Notes under the pieces: generated by a model
What the model was told of the DNA's origin: nothing
Databases searched by the model: none
The model's input: only the letters and a program-made list of their open reading frames with translations
Shown here: in pieces, positions 11,317 to 22,540 of the stretch
Position numbering within the stretch: position 1 is the stretch's first letter
Layout of the letters: every line of letters begins with the position of its first letter
NCBI GenBank assembly: GCA_014529385.2
Contig: CM043963.1
Coordinates: forward strand, 65,401,395 to 65,465,394
From: Adiantum capillus-veneris
Lineage: Eukaryota > Streptophyta > Polypodiopsida > Polypodiales > Pteridaceae
DNA: 64,000 nt
Reading direction: 5' to 3'
Translations under genes and position numbers: made by a program

Positions 11317-13761
11317 GAGCCCGCTATGTGGGATATGGTGCACACCTCGGGAGCTTTGGTCTCAATAATGGGGTCTTTTTAGACTTTCCCACGGCTTTAC
11401 CATTATTGACCACCATAAGAAATCCGAAATGAGCTAGCCCTTGGAAATTGCAATATTAGACCCACTCCACTACTCTCTATAATAAATCAATTTGAGTGGT
11501 GCGTGTAGATACTTAAGTGCTAATTTTCAAAGGCTAAAAGAAATAGCAACTAAGGTTTTGAATTACCAAAAATACATTAAGTAAACACATAAGTATAATT
11601 AGCATGGTTGACAATAACCAAGAGAACCAATTATTGAAGACCCTCCAAAAATCGAAGACCAAGAAGAGGTGCTACAACCCGAAGCTATCCTTCGGCATGG
11701 AGACAAGGTACTACGACATGGTAAGATTATCTGACGGCATCTTATTAAGTTCAAAAATTATCCTTTTGAAGATGCTAGACGGATACAAGGAATACAGCTT
11801 AAGGATAGTATGAACTTTGTCAATGCTTACAATGCTACACTAGACTAAGCCAATATAAATGCTTTCTAAATGAACAATGTTTTGTCTTATTATACTAATG
11901 CTATTTTGTGCACAAATTTAAATAGTATGCATACTTAGAATCATGTTTGTGATGACGACGTCACTCAAATACCAAGTAGAATTTGTCACTCTACTTTGTG
12001 AGTATGATATGGACTAAAGAGCAGATATGCTTGCGGCAGCTACATCTTCCAAGCACAAAATGGACTTTTCATCCATTCTGGAATGATGTGGTAGGGTGAA
12101 AAGGGATCCTCTACCCGCTAAGAGAGGTAGACTAATGACTAAGACTTTATCTCTTCTACCTCATAGTCGAGGATGACTATGATTTCAAGAGAGAGGTAAT
12201 GTCATAAAATCTAATATCTAACCAATCCAAATGATTTTCTCATATTAAATTGATCATTTAATGTGGGAGAATAAACGGGAACAAGGGTTAGAATATAGAT
12301 ATGTGCTTATGGATCTGTCTCAACACGGGGCCAAGGTTAAAGGGGTACAAATGAGAGATGGTATGTTAAACAGAAATGCTACTTGATGGAGCTTAAAGAC
12401 CTTAGGGTTAGCTTCATTAAGGACCTCCAAAAGTTAGTGTTAAAAAGTCCTTTGACCCTAGGCAAGCTAGGGCTGACCTTGAGGTGGAAATCCTACCCAA
12501 GCATGATGTGCTTGTCATGGTTGCTAACAAGGTGCTTAACGTGTTTGTGGGAACCTTGGCCAAGCTTGAGGTGCTTTTCATGCTTAAATGACTAAGGTTC
12601 TTGAAGTGTTCAATTCAAACATGATCTCTCAAGGGGCATAAACGATTTTCATGCTTAACTGACTAAGGTGCTTGAAGTGTTCAATTCAAACATGATATCT
12701 TAAGAAGCATTAAAGACACATGTCAAGATCCTCCCCATTTGGCCCTCATGATATGCTTGAATCATATAAACGAGTCCAATGAGAATTTAGATGCATAAAA
12801 ATAAATAATTAAGTTCTTTCTCTCAAAGAGGAAAAAGAGGACACATGTCCAATTGATACACTTAAATAATACGAGAGAGAGAGAGAGAGGGGGGGGGGGA
12901 CCAAGCATGAGGTGGGGTATACTCTTCCACACACACACACTCTCTCTCTCATTGTGTGAAGTGAAAAGTGCAAGAGCTCCGTCTCCTTCTCCAAGCTTGT
13001 TGAGAAGTTAAGAGCACACACCAACACTCTTGGTTATGGAATGCAAATCCAACCAAGAGCCATGCTTCAATGCTTAATCTAGCCATCTTCTTCATCTTCA
13101 TTACTATGCTATTATGATATGCTTAGCAAGAAGAGTGGTGATAAGTGAGGAACTATTTCTTTCTCTATGAATTATTCTTCTTCCTCTTCCCTACCATCAT
13201 TCCCCACTAGCTCTCTCCACCTTTGAAGGTGTTTTAGGCCTTGGGACTGAGGCATGGGATAGTTAATGCTTTTTGCAAATTTTATGTTATGATCGTGATG
13301 CATGAACCTTTCCATCTTCATTGCATCACCTAGGTCACAAGGAGCACAAAGACTGTATTGTACCAAGTCTCTCTTGATGGGAGAGTCTATAATACAAATG
13401 CCTTTTGGAGGGGGGACTGCCGGTTCCAAGTAAATCCCGTCCTCAACTATTGTCATGTTCTCTACTACTCTCTCTCCCAAAACTATAGTTCATGCCAAGT
13501 TAATTAAGTACTATGTTTATGTTGCTACCATCAATTCAGTTTACTCTCTATGTTCTCAGAGTAATCTCACAAAAATGCTCACTCTAATTCTCTTAGTTTC
13601 GCTATTTTCAAAGTTCATAGGCCATTTCCATTACATTGGTATTAGAGAATTTGGTTTCTCTTTTCTTGCTTAAGAAGAGAGGTCCTTAAGTAGCCTATTA
13701 ATGGTTGATTTTGTTAATTATATTAAGGTAAGTGGGAATGGGATCTATTATCAATTTTTTT
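11317..13761. repeat. Repeat unit R1 (LTR-related, tandem with R2)
   Basis: Starts GAGCCCGCTATGTGGGATATGG and runs to where the same words restart at 13762. It shares blocks with R2 and R3: the 11317-11720 part, a middle part from 12310, the LTR-A-like part 12556-13190 with GA and CA runs, and a right part near 13200-13680. R1 carries ~580 bp (11722-12310) missing from R2. ORFs in it are short and not shared intact between copies, so it is taken as noncoding LTR-derived DNA. Confidence 0.7.
12556..13190. repeat. LTR-A-like block in R1
   Basis: This block follows 4241-4905 base for base over long stretches: GTGCTT...TTCTTGAAGTGTTCAATTC, the GA and CA runs, GGCTATGGAATGCAAATCC and the segment near CTAGCAAGAAGAGTG. 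Homology is lost after about 13190 (4905 in LTR A). It is a relative of LTR A, not a copy of the whole LTR. Confidence 0.7.
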
Positions 13762-14742
13762 GAGCCCACTATGTGGGATATGGTGCACACGTTAGGAGCT
13801 TTGGTCTTAATAATGGGGTCTTTTTAGACTTGCCTACGGTTTTATCATTATTGAGCCATAAGAAGTCTGAAAGGAGCTAGCCCTTGGAAATTGTAATATT
13901 AGACCCACTCCACTACTCTCTATAATTAACCAACTTGAGCCATGGGTGTAGATACTTAAGTGCTGATTTTCAAAGGCTAAGAGGAGTAGCAACTAAGGTT
14001 TTGAATTACCAAAGAATACACTAATTAAACACATAAGTATAATTAGCATGGCTAACAATAACCAAAAAAACCAATTATTGAAGACCCTCTAGAAATCAAA
14101 GACCAAGAAGAGGTGCTACAACCCAAAGCTACCCTTTGGCATGAAGACAAGGTACTACGACATGGTAAGATTTGTCTCAACACGGGGCCAAGGTTAAAGG
14201 GATACAAGTGAGAGATGGTCTGTTAAAGAGCAATGCTACCTAATGGAGCTTAAAGACCTTAGGTTTAGCTTCATTACAGACCTCCAACGGTCAGTGTTAG
14301 AAAGTCTTTTTTGACCTTAGGCAAGCTAGGGCTAACCTTTAGGTGGGAATCCTACCCAAGCACGAGGTGCTTGTCGTGCTTGCTAACTAAGATGCTTAAG
14401 GTGTTTGTGGGAACCTTGCCCAAGATTGAGGTGCTTATCATGCTTAAATGAATAAGTTTCTTGAAGTGTTCAATTCAAACATGATCTCTCTAGAGGCATA
14501 AACGATTTTCATGCTTAAATGACTAAGGTGCTTGAAGTGTTCAATTCAAACATGATATCTTAAGAAGCATAAAACACACATGTCAAGATCCTCCCTATTT
14601 TCCCCTCATGATGTGCTTAAATGCTATTGGATATGCTTTAAAGGGGTCCAATGAGAATTTAGATCCATAAAAATAAATAATTAAATTCTTTCTCTCAAAG
14701 AGAGAAAAGAGGACACATGTCCAAATGATATAATTAAATAAT

Positions 14743-14782
<40 letters not shown>

Positions 14783-15520
14783 GGGGGGGGGGGGTGTGGA
14801 CCAAGCATGAGAGGGGGTATACTCTCACACACACACTCTCACTGTGTGAAGTGCAAAGTGCAAGTGCTCCATCTCCTTCTCCAAGCTTGTTGAGAAGTGG
14901 AGAGCCTACACCAACACTCTTGGCTATGGAATGCAAATCCAACCAAGAGCCATGTTTCAATGCTTAAGCTTGTCATCTGCTTTATCTTCATTATTACTAT
15001 TCTATTATGCTATGCTAAGCAAGAAGAGTGACGATAAGCGAGGAACTATTTTTTCCTCCTATGAATGATTCTTCTTCCGCTTCCCTACCCTCATTCCCCG
15101 CTAGCTCTCTCCATCTTCGAAGTGTTTGAGGCCTTGGGACTGAGGCTTGGGATACTTAGTGCTTTTTGCAAATTTTATGTTATGCTCGTGATGTATGAAG
15201 CTTTTCATCTTCATTGCATCACCTAGGTCACAAGGAACACAAAGATTGTATTGTACCAAGTCCCTCTTGATAAGAGAATCTATAATACAAACGCCTTTGG
15301 GGAGGACCGGCTCCAAGTAAATCCAATCCTCAACTATTTTCATGTTCTCTAATACTCTCTCTTGTAAAGGTATTGTTCATGCCAAGTTAATTAATTACTA
15401 TGTTTACCATCAATTAAGTTCACCCTATATGTTCTCAAAGTAATCTCACAAAAGTGCTCACTCTAATTCTCTTAATTCCACTATTCATAAAGTTCATAGA
15501 CCATTTTCATTACATGAAGG
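13762..15520. repeat. Repeat unit R2
   Basis: Starts GAGCCCACTATGTGGGATATGG and matches R1 with the 580-bp internal part absent. It contains the LTR-A-like block at about 14395-15095. It is the parent of R3, being inside unit 1 of the segmental duplication. Confidence 0.7.
14395..15095. repeat. LTR-A-like block in R2
   Basis: Same content and order as 12556-13190, including the GA run at about 14745-14780, a poly-G run and a CA run. Homology to LTR A stops at the same place as in R1. Confidence 0.7.
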
Positions 15521-16133
15521 ATAGAGATCTCCCTCACTTTCATTGTTCATATCCTTGCTTCTGTGGATTGGCATAAAGTGTCATCAATGGAGTTTAACTA
15601 CCAGGTTGAAGACCTTACAAGATGTGAGTGATACTTGATTCACAAATCCATTAAAAAATTAAGTAGGAAAACCCAGAGGTTGCCACCACCAATTGGGTAG
15701 GATTTAGAATCTAAATCTATTATATTATTTTAGATTCACTACATTTATTGGCACTTAAATGTAGCTATTATTGCATAAATGCTATTAGAGGTTGAGATGA
15801 TTAGCAAGAGAACAATAGAAGAAACCTTAGGAAAGGGCCTTTAAACCTGGACAAAATAATTTGAAAGTTCATATAGGCATGCTACAACCTCCTGCAACCC
15901 TACTTGAAAATGTATGTCTTAGCTTCTAAGTTTTCCTTTAGAACAAAAAGTTTCTCCATGTACATTTTGGAAAAAGTATAAAAGTATAAAGTTCTTTGAA
16001 ACATGTTCTAACTGCTTTGTTATTGCAAGAATAAAAAGCTGTCCTGCATCATCTTTCCCACTCATGGTGATTTATTTTTTTTTTGGGGGGGGGGGGTTGG
16101 GCGTTGTCACTCCCAAATATGTAAATGTAACAC
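15521..16133. other. Noncoding stretch before the HUH region
   Basis: AT-rich sequence shared with 24950-25620, with no recognisable ORF. It ends in a T-run followed by G12 at 16085-16096; the other copy has a T-run followed by G29. Confidence 0.5.
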
Positions 16134-16384
16134 GTGAGCTTAGTAGAAATAAAAGAAAGAAACAAACCAATAGGTCTGTACTCATGTCTAGTTTGGGCGA
16201 ATCTCGCAAAATGCTTTAGGAATGGCATAACAAAACGCAAGTTTGCGATAGGTGGCATGGAAGGACATGACAGCAGCGGCGGTGCAAGGACTAGGTGCCA
16301 GCAGAAGACTATCTGCAAAGGCTTTTTAAATATGGTTGGAAGTTGCATGCAGCAATGTCGACCCGCGATAGAGCACGGCTGAAG
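16134..16384 (+). pseudogene. Possible upstream exon of HUH gene, copy 1
   Basis: Two overlapping frames are open in both copies. The frame ending LFKYGWKLHAAMSTRDRARLK (core HAAMSTRDRARLK) closes on AAG followed by GTGATT at 16385, a plausible splice donor. A plausible acceptor, TTGCAG, lies at 16736-16741. Joining there would be in frame with the HUH ORF in this copy. In this copy the exon frame has a TAG at 16292-16294 where the other copy has CAG. Whether it is truly an exon is an inference. Confidence 0.35.
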
Positions 16385-16741
16385 GTGATTGCTGGTGAAG
16401 TTCTTTGTGGTGATCTCACTAGCTTTGACAGGCTGTGTCTCTTTTTTTATGAAGTGTCTCGTTCTCGCTGCATTGTGTTGGTCGTGTTTGTTTAAAAGGT
16501 TGTTGGTGAGGTTGTGATTGGTGATCTGGGAAGTCCTGACTGTCAAGCTGGGATTGCAATTGTTCTTACATGAATGTATGGGTATCTGCGGTGTGTTAGG
16601 ATACTAGTCATTTACTGTTCGTTAAAGATGTTGGTCGTCAGGTTATGATTGGTGAGTTGAGAAGCTCTGACAACTTGCATGTCTTCTTGCATGAGTGTAC
16701 AAAAATCTGTGTTGTCTTAGGTTATTAGCCATTCCTTGCAG
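16385..16741. repeat. Candidate intron built of ~120-bp diverged repeats, copy 1
   Basis: Three diverged units start near 16385, 16498 and 16625. Each carries a version of GTTGGTGAGGTTGTGATTGG followed by TGATCTGGGAAG and TCTGAC or CCTGAC. The block is bounded by GT at 16385 and AG at 16740-16741. The second copy of the segment (25872-26231) has the same structure. Confidence 0.5.
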
Positions 16742-17593
16742 GCACATGGCACGATTGAAAGTGAAAGCCTGTTGAAGGGAGATGCAACTGAGCCAAGCCG
16801 TGCAAAGAGGAGGGAAAGGGGTCCTAGAATAATGGAGATTAGTGTGACTATCTCAGTTGGAGGCGAAGACGTAGATGTAGTGTTATTGCCATCTATGCAA
16901 TCATTCCTTTCAAAAGAGACCCTAGCTGGGTTATGTGTAGTTGAGAGGGGAGGAGACGTCTTCCACCTGTATTTTCAGATGATCATCCGATTGTGGACTA
17001 GCTCATTGATCTCTGCAAACAAAAAAATCAAGCAGTATCTCAGGTGGGATAAAGATTCTCCAACGGGATCTACGGTGCTTTGCCGCGCTTTGAAATAGTG
17101 CAATATGCATACGTTCAAGGGAATGGTTGGCTACTACATCAAGGATCATGGGCAGCCGTACTTTCAAATGGCATTCCATAATATCGAGCCAAGCGACATA
17201 AACAAGGGCGTCGAGCTATACAGTTTGTATGGCGGCGATGAGCTCAAAAAGAAGGTGTGCTTAACACCAGTCAATATATTTGACGGAGCATTTATGTTCT
17301 GGAAGTTCAAATTGATGCACCCACTAGGTAGCGACTTTTTGTCGACCCTGCACAAAATGCTCAAAATGGGAAGGTACTACCCCTCATCGTCCTGGGTCAC
17401 GCCATACCAAGGCCGTGGGATGGAGCTAGGGAAGACCAAGGCACTTTGGAGGTGTATGGTGCACCCATCATTAACAATGTACCAAGATTTTGTCAGCATA
17501 TTCATCAATAGTCAAATGTATGGGACTTCCCATCTAGGGGCTGATTGGTTTCTGTCTCGATGGCAGGACGTGCAAAGGTGCGTTGGTCCATAG
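16736..17593 (+). pseudogene. Rep-like HUH endonuclease gene, copy 1 (broken)
   Basis: Two ORFs in the same region (16736-17098, 120 residues; 17105-17593, 162 residues). The first has a basic N-terminus (KRRERGP, residues 24-30), a beta-rich segment ISVTISVGG, and VERGGDVFHLYFQM at residues 69-82. The His-x-Tyr at 77-79 corresponds to His-x-His in the other copy, the HUH metal-binding motif. The second has GMVGYYIKDHGQPYF near its start, matching the Y-x-x-K-D catalytic tyrosine motif of Rep-type HUH enzymes (Tyr10, Lys13), then a C-terminal domain with NIFDGAFMFWKF and GMELGKTKALWRCM. A TAG at 17096 separates them; the other copy has CAG. Known HUH proteins nick single strands and stay linked through the tyrosine. 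No helicase motif follows. Best reading: a dead transposon gene, possibly Replitron-like. Confidence 0.6.
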
Positions 17594-17865
17594 ATTGAAA
17601 CAACACTCTAAACCCTGTATACATTGATCTCCTAACACGTACCATCCAGCCCACCAAGTGTGGTTGCTGCTGATGAACAGCAAGACAATGAAGAAACAAA
17701 GCACAAGATCGGTGATGTTGAGTATATGCCGTTGGTTCACAAGATAGGGGTGACGATAGTTGCATGTTGCCATCTGTTGAGTTTGTGCCTTCGTTGTTTT
17801 GCTTTATTCTATTCAAATGTGCATATCTAAATAGCGATGCTGATAATTCTGTTATGTCCATCCAG
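17594..17865 (+). other. Gap between HUH ORF and coiled-coil ORF, candidate intron
   Basis: No long ORF. It ends in a pyrimidine-rich stretch and TCCATCCAG (AG at 17864-17865), a fair splice acceptor also kept in the other copy (27356-27357). A donor could be the GTGCGT at 17579 or lie nearby. Splicing is an inference. Confidence 0.3.
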
Positions 17866-18244
17866 GGAAGGAATGGAACGGGTTGAAGAAAGCGAGTTTT
17901 TGATGACACCAGGAGAAACGCAACCGAATGAGCTCCTGAACCAGATTAAAGACCCATGACTCGACAACATAGAAGAATTAGCAACACAAATTTTGTCCAA
18001 AATTTTTGGAGATACGCTGAATGAAAACAGATCTTTCCGTGCGGAAGTGATAACAACAAACCGTGCTCTCAAAGATGCAATTGAAAGTTACCAAGGGGAG
18101 TTGGCTGATGTCCAGATTTGCACGCTTGAGGAGCAGATTTTTGCGTTGCGCAAGCAAGTCTCATCATTGAAGACACAACTAAACAAACTAAACGCGCTCA
18201 TAATCAAAATGTCAGTGATGCTCAGCAAGAACGCGATCGAGTAG
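17866..18244 (+). pseudogene. Coiled-coil tail downstream of HUH gene, copy 1
   Basis: The frame reads EGMERVEESEFLMTPGETQP, then a TGA at 17957 (the other copy has CGA), then an open run to 18244. Its last ~45 residues (LEEQIFALRKQVSSLKTQLNKLNALI, core LRKQVSSLKTQLNKL) have heptad-spaced Leu, Val and Ile typical of a coiled coil, suggesting oligomerisation. The position just after the HUH region in both units suggests it is the last exon or a second gene of the same transposon. Confidence 0.5.
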
Positions 18245-19145
18245 GAAATATATGTAAATAGTAGCGACATCTAGTTACTGAGAGACATAACTTTTTGACA
18301 ATGCAATACACCTCGATTTGGCACTTGTAAATATTCGATAATCATTATCAAAAAATTTGTTTTTGCAGTTTGTCTTCGGTTGACTTCTTTGCCTTTTATC
18401 ATATTCAACTTTTGATTCATGTCTAGTAATTGGTCCAATCACTCTTGCTCCTTGCGTCTTTCTCTGTCTCTCTTGCTCTATCTCTCTGTCACTCAAGCAC
18501 GTTGGTGGGCATGAAAGCCTTCCTGGGATGGTTCAGATCTTGGAGCATGTTGAGCCCACATCGACAACTGCTCACCGCACTCATGTCAATTTCTTTTGTC
18601 TCCACCAATCCAAACAGACGCTTGCCACACTCGTCACCATGTCAGTTTGCATTTGCAACATTGAGCTAGATTGCATAGTCTGGTCGTGTTTACAAGTCTT
18701 GAAATCCATGTGCTAGAGGAGCGCAGCCTCAATTCTAGGTCCATTCTTCCTGCCTTTTCCTCTATGAGTGCAAAGGAGTCAGAAGCACAAGCCTGACTGT
18801 GATGAAGGGACACCACAGAGGCAGGCCAACGCAAACACATGGCAGCACGTGCACGACACGAAGGCTCTCTTTTGCAAAAAAAACGAAGAGCGATGAGGAA
18901 TCTAGATATATTCCACTTAATGAAGTTCGATGGAGTAGTATCTATATAAAGTTCATAGTGAAAAGAAAAACTCATGACTACAGCCTTCATATAGTCTTTT
19001 TTTTTTTTCAAAACTCACTCAACTGAGTGAGTCCGATTATATTGAACTTCCAAAAAAACTACATCACCAACCTTGCTCACACATTTTGAGCCAAGTCTTT
19101 AAAAAGGATACAACATGGTCGCATAAGAGCATAAGAGTTCATGGG
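18245..19145. other. Noncoding stretch, no gene recognised
   Basis: Shared with 27690-28573 of unit 2. ORFs are short and not conserved between copies. It contains a motif with GTGAAAAGAAAAACTC and GCCTTCATATAGTC at about 18957-18992 that recurs near 20252 and 21566. The target-site duplication of the LINE insertion, AGCATAAGAGTTCATGGG, is at 19128-19145. Confidence 0.5.
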
Positions 19146-19406
19146 AGCCAACATTTCCTGTGGCAAGGGGTTTGCTGCTTTTGGCAGCCAGGCAGATATT
19201 TTGGATATGTAATCTCGAGGGTGGCTCCGTGTAAAGCATGTCGGTTTTCTTATATCAGGGTGGCTCCCTCGTTAGCTTGACACTATTGTTTCCTAGCACT
19301 TTGGGTCCTTATGATGCCTTGGCTCGTCTTTGAGCAGGGCTTGTTTGTAAATTTTTTGGGATTTAATTTAATTTACTCACATTCTATGAGTTTTGCAAAA
19401 AAAAAA
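19146..19406 (+). mobile_element. 5'-truncated LINE insertion, copy 1
   Basis: A ~260-bp insertion ends in an A-run (19396-19407) and is bracketed by the 18-bp direct repeat AGCATAAGAGTTCATGGG at 19128-19145 and 19407-19424. A 3' poly-A and long target duplications are the signature of target-primed reverse transcription. The body resembles a LINE 3' end with no long ORF. The same insertion with the same target repeats is in unit 2, so it predates the duplication. Confidence 0.75.
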
Positions 19407-19424
19407 AGCATAAGAGTTCATGGG

Positions 19425-20145
19425 GTTTTTAGAGGGATCCCCCAACCCCATAATACATAATCAAAATGAAAAACAAATTGTTCACAGGGTGACACAGCTG
19501 GGATGCCAACATCCAAAGAGGCTCTGCCACCACCTACAATGATGCCCACAGGACTTCGAAGCAAACACAAACCGAAGAAGAACTAACAAGCACCACCAAC
19601 TACTAGCATGATCGCTCGTCGTAGAAGAACACAAATAAGGCCGCTTAAGGGGGCAGGATGCACTCCATCACCTCTTACATACAAACTCGAGAGCAACATT
19701 TAACAAGCACCAAGACATTGATAGTAGCTCTCGCAGAGCCTAACCCACACAAGAGATAAAAACCTAAGGATGCACCTCTGCTAGGCAAAGTGTCAACACA
19801 CCACCACCAAGATTCGAAACCACATCCAAGAGAGTGCCACCAAAGGCCTTCGCTGCCACTAGAAACCCCCTGCAGTCTGCACTATACCATGGAACTTCAG
19901 CCACAGAGACCAACATGCCGAACCTTTGCAACCAAGTTGTCAAATTAGCCTTTGCCTCTCGACGGAGAGGTGGGAGGGGTGAACTCCTCCCTTTGCCAAA
20001 AAATCTATAAACAAGAACAACATGAGCAAGAAACAAAGGGGGGGTGGCCAAGAGCCCCCACCTGGGATGATCCCCACCCCCATGACAAAGCCACCACCTA
20101 CGATGCCCATTGCCAGCTCGCCCTACTCATGTTGAGTGCCGCCAA
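19425..20145. other. Unassigned repeat sequence, copy 1
   Basis: Shared with 28853-29574. A 95-residue minus-strand ORF (19764-20051) is partly kept in the other copy but frameshifted, and shows no known motif. The GC content is higher than in the neighbours. It may be the 5' region of another non-LTR element on the minus strand, but nothing proves this. Confidence 0.35.
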
Positions 20146-20631
20146 TGTCTATCCGGAGCCTCCCTGCTCATGTAGGATGCTCAAGTCCGCACAACCCTAG
20201 CATGGCTTAGTAAAGCAACAAACTAGTAGAAGACACAGCCTTGTGAGCATAGTGAAAAGGAAAACTCTGGATAACCAATTTATTATTTGAAAAGAGTCTC
20301 CATATAGTCTTTCTTAATAAAATATATATTAAAGCCTCAACCGAAGGAAATAAAGAAACAAACTAGGTGGGTGCCCAAAACGACTTTTTCATTGTTTTGA
20401 TAAGAATCTAACAAAGATAGATGTGCTTAGTTTGCATTCAATGAAAAGACTGATGTATTCCCCACCAACTAAAGGCAAATTCTTTTATGCCTTGAAGGAG
20501 AAAAGGTGAGGTGAGGCCACATGGAGGAGAGAGAGAGAGAGAGATGTCATGTGTCAGGCCGATGCTTGAGCGACAAAGAGGGATTTTTTATTGCAGTGTG
20601 AGATTCCATGAGGCGTGCAAGGCGAGACGAC

Positions 20632-20635
<4 letters not shown>

Positions 20636-20709
<74 letters not shown>
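20636..20709. repeat. (TG)37 microsatellite
   Basis: An uninterrupted 74-bp TG run. Overlapping ORFs with Cys-Val or Thr-His runs are artefacts. Confidence 0.97.
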
Positions 20710-20711
<2 letters not shown>

Positions 20712-21212
20712 TGAGAACGTGAGGATACAGATAGTCTTGCTCGTTGATCTGTTTGTCGTCAATGGAGGGGGAGAGGGACATAGGGTCACATGGCAATGTT
20801 TTGCTTCGTTGCAGGGCGCAGTTGCAAATGCAACAGGAGGAGGGGCTCCCATGCCTTTGAGGGGAAGGGCATGCTGCCTAGTGCACAGAGGTGCGTGGGA
20901 ATGATGAGATGATTGGGTTGCAGAGGTAGGGAAGTCGAACGGCCGACAACTGTGGGGGATGAGCCGTGTCTGCACAAAGTCATCTCAAGGCAGGGGCGAT
21001 GGGGGCACAGGCTTGGCAGATGAATGATGCATGCAGGGAGTTGGGGGTGGGGCTAACCATGGATGATGCTATCCATCTACGTGGGAACAAGAATGAAGGG
21101 GGACTTTCCCTTTAAGATTGGGCGAACGGAGCGGATCTTTAGGATTAATTAAGTAATGGAACGTGACTAGGCCCCCAAAACACTGTTTTTGAGAAACCCA
21201 TTACTTAGTTTT

Positions 21213-21300
21213 GGGGGGGGGGGGGGGGGCGGGGGGCGGGGAGAAAGGAAAAGGGAAGGGTGGCGAAAAAAAAGGGAAAGGAGAAGACGGGGGGGGGGGT
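21213..21300. repeat. Poly-G tract region
   Basis: G17 at 21213-21229 interrupted by single C bases, then more G-rich sequence to about 21300. It could fold into G-quadruplexes or be a site of assembly error. Confidence 0.85.
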
Positions 21301-21360
21301 AGGGTAGGGGGGAGGTTTTATTGTTTTTTTTAAATAGTTAAGGGCACCCCAAAGGGTACC

Positions 21361-21516
21361 GTGGGCTTGTAGCCTAGTGGTTAAGGTTGAGCTTTATACT
21401 CTCTACGTGATGAGGTCAAATCCTACCCGTTAGCATTGGTTTTAAATCGTGAGTTGAATGGAGATGCTAATTGGAGATGCTAAAGCATCTTGGGAAGATT
21501 CTATGTAATGAAAACT
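21361..21516 (+). mobile_element. tRNA-derived SINE
   Basis: The sequence carries TAGCCTAGTGG (21370-21380), a match to the polymerase III A box, and AGGTCAAATCC (21413-21423), a match to the B box, 32 bp apart. The region cannot fold as a full tRNA and lacks a proper anticodon arm, and unrelated sequence continues for ~100 bp. This fits a plant SINE with internal promoter. The ends and target duplications are not clear. Confidence 0.6.
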
Positions 21517-21675
21517 GAAATTAGAGCCAGTAAGCACTAGTAGTAGAAGTCACAGCTTGTGAGCACTTGAAAAGAAAAACTCACAATACCAATTGGGCAA
21601 GTGAAAAGAGCCTTCGTATGGTCTTTCATAAAATAATCTATATTAAAGCCTCAATCAAAGGAGTTTAGCCAACCT

Positions 21676-21779
21676 TGTAAAAGGGCAGTCACCTGCTGAT
21701 GACCCAAATCAAGGACAAGGTTGTTCTTGTAAAAGGGCAGTCACCGGCTGATGACCCAAATCAAGGACAAGGTTGTTGG
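21676..21779. repeat. 52-bp tandem duplication
   Basis: TTGTAAAAGGGCAGTCACC followed by the same ~33 bp occurs twice in a row (21676-21727, 21728-21779). Unit 2 has one copy. Confidence 0.85.
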
Positions 21780-21958
21780 CCTAGGAAGGCCATATAGAGG
21801 AATTGCTATCACATTATATGTAATGTATCCTTTGTTTGCACTTTAGTCTTTTCAGTATTATTTGATTACATATAATATGATTTTTTTTTATTTTAGTGTT
21901 TTTAAAAGGTGTCTCTATATTGGTGTTGATATGAGGCATTAAAAATGTGTAAAGAAGA

Positions 21959-21990
<32 letters not shown>

Positions 21991-22181
21991 GGATGAAAAT
22001 AAGGGCAAACTTGAAATTCTTTTGATTTTTAGGTCAAAATTTGAAGGTTTTGCCGGTAATAACACTAAAACTTGTGTAAATTTTTTGATTTTTTAAAAAG
22101 CAAGCTTAAAATATAACTGAGATTTTACAATTTTAGCCGATTAAAATACATTGGATCCCAATTTTTTTCCAATACTACCTC

Positions 22182-22239
<58 letters not shown>

Positions 22240-22396
22240 TACATGCACGCATGCACAAATATCAATGTTCGAAATTTTTTATAAAAATAGAGTAAAATTA
22301 CAAAAAATACCGATTATTTTGTAAAATTTCTTCTTTGAATCTACCCAAAGGAAATTTTGTATGTTTTTCAAAATGATTTTTCTCGAACTTTGATGT

Positions 22397-22427
<31 letters not shown>

Positions 22428-22540
22428 AATTTATTACAACTAAAAATATTGTCTTCTTGATGCCACCGTAAAAACTTTACCTTGTTTTTTTTCTTCTTCT
22501 TCTTCTTTTTGGTGGGTGGGTGTGGGGGGGGGGGGGGGGG
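21780..22540. repeat. Microsatellite-rich AT-rich stretch (mostly missing in unit 2)
   Basis: It contains CT runs at about 21963-21990 and 22192-22224, CA runs at about 22224-22238 and 22398-22421, and a poly-G run ending at 22540. No gene is seen. Unit 2 lacks about 21775-22480. Confidence 0.7.

Larger units (their letters stand above)
20146..21548. other. Block present only in unit 1
   Basis: Unit 2 passes from the equivalent of 20145 directly to the equivalent of 21549. The block holds a (TG)37 tract, a poly-G region and a SINE. CACAGCCTTGTGAGCA near 20235 and the similar CACAGCTTGTGAGCAC near 21549 lie at or near its ends, so either deletion between direct repeats in unit 2 or insertion in unit 1 explains it. 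Confidence 0.6.

Noticed and set aside
16736..17593. An endogenous plant ssDNA virus Rep gene
   Set aside because: No helicase motifs follow the nuclease motifs, and the downstream coiled coil and duplication context fit a transposon better.
20511..20975. ORFs with Cys-Val and Thr-His runs
   Set aside because: They are translations of the (TG)37 microsatellite.
21361..21440. A functional tRNA gene
   Set aside because: The A and B boxes are present but the arms do not pair into a cloverleaf and the sequence continues as a SINE body.
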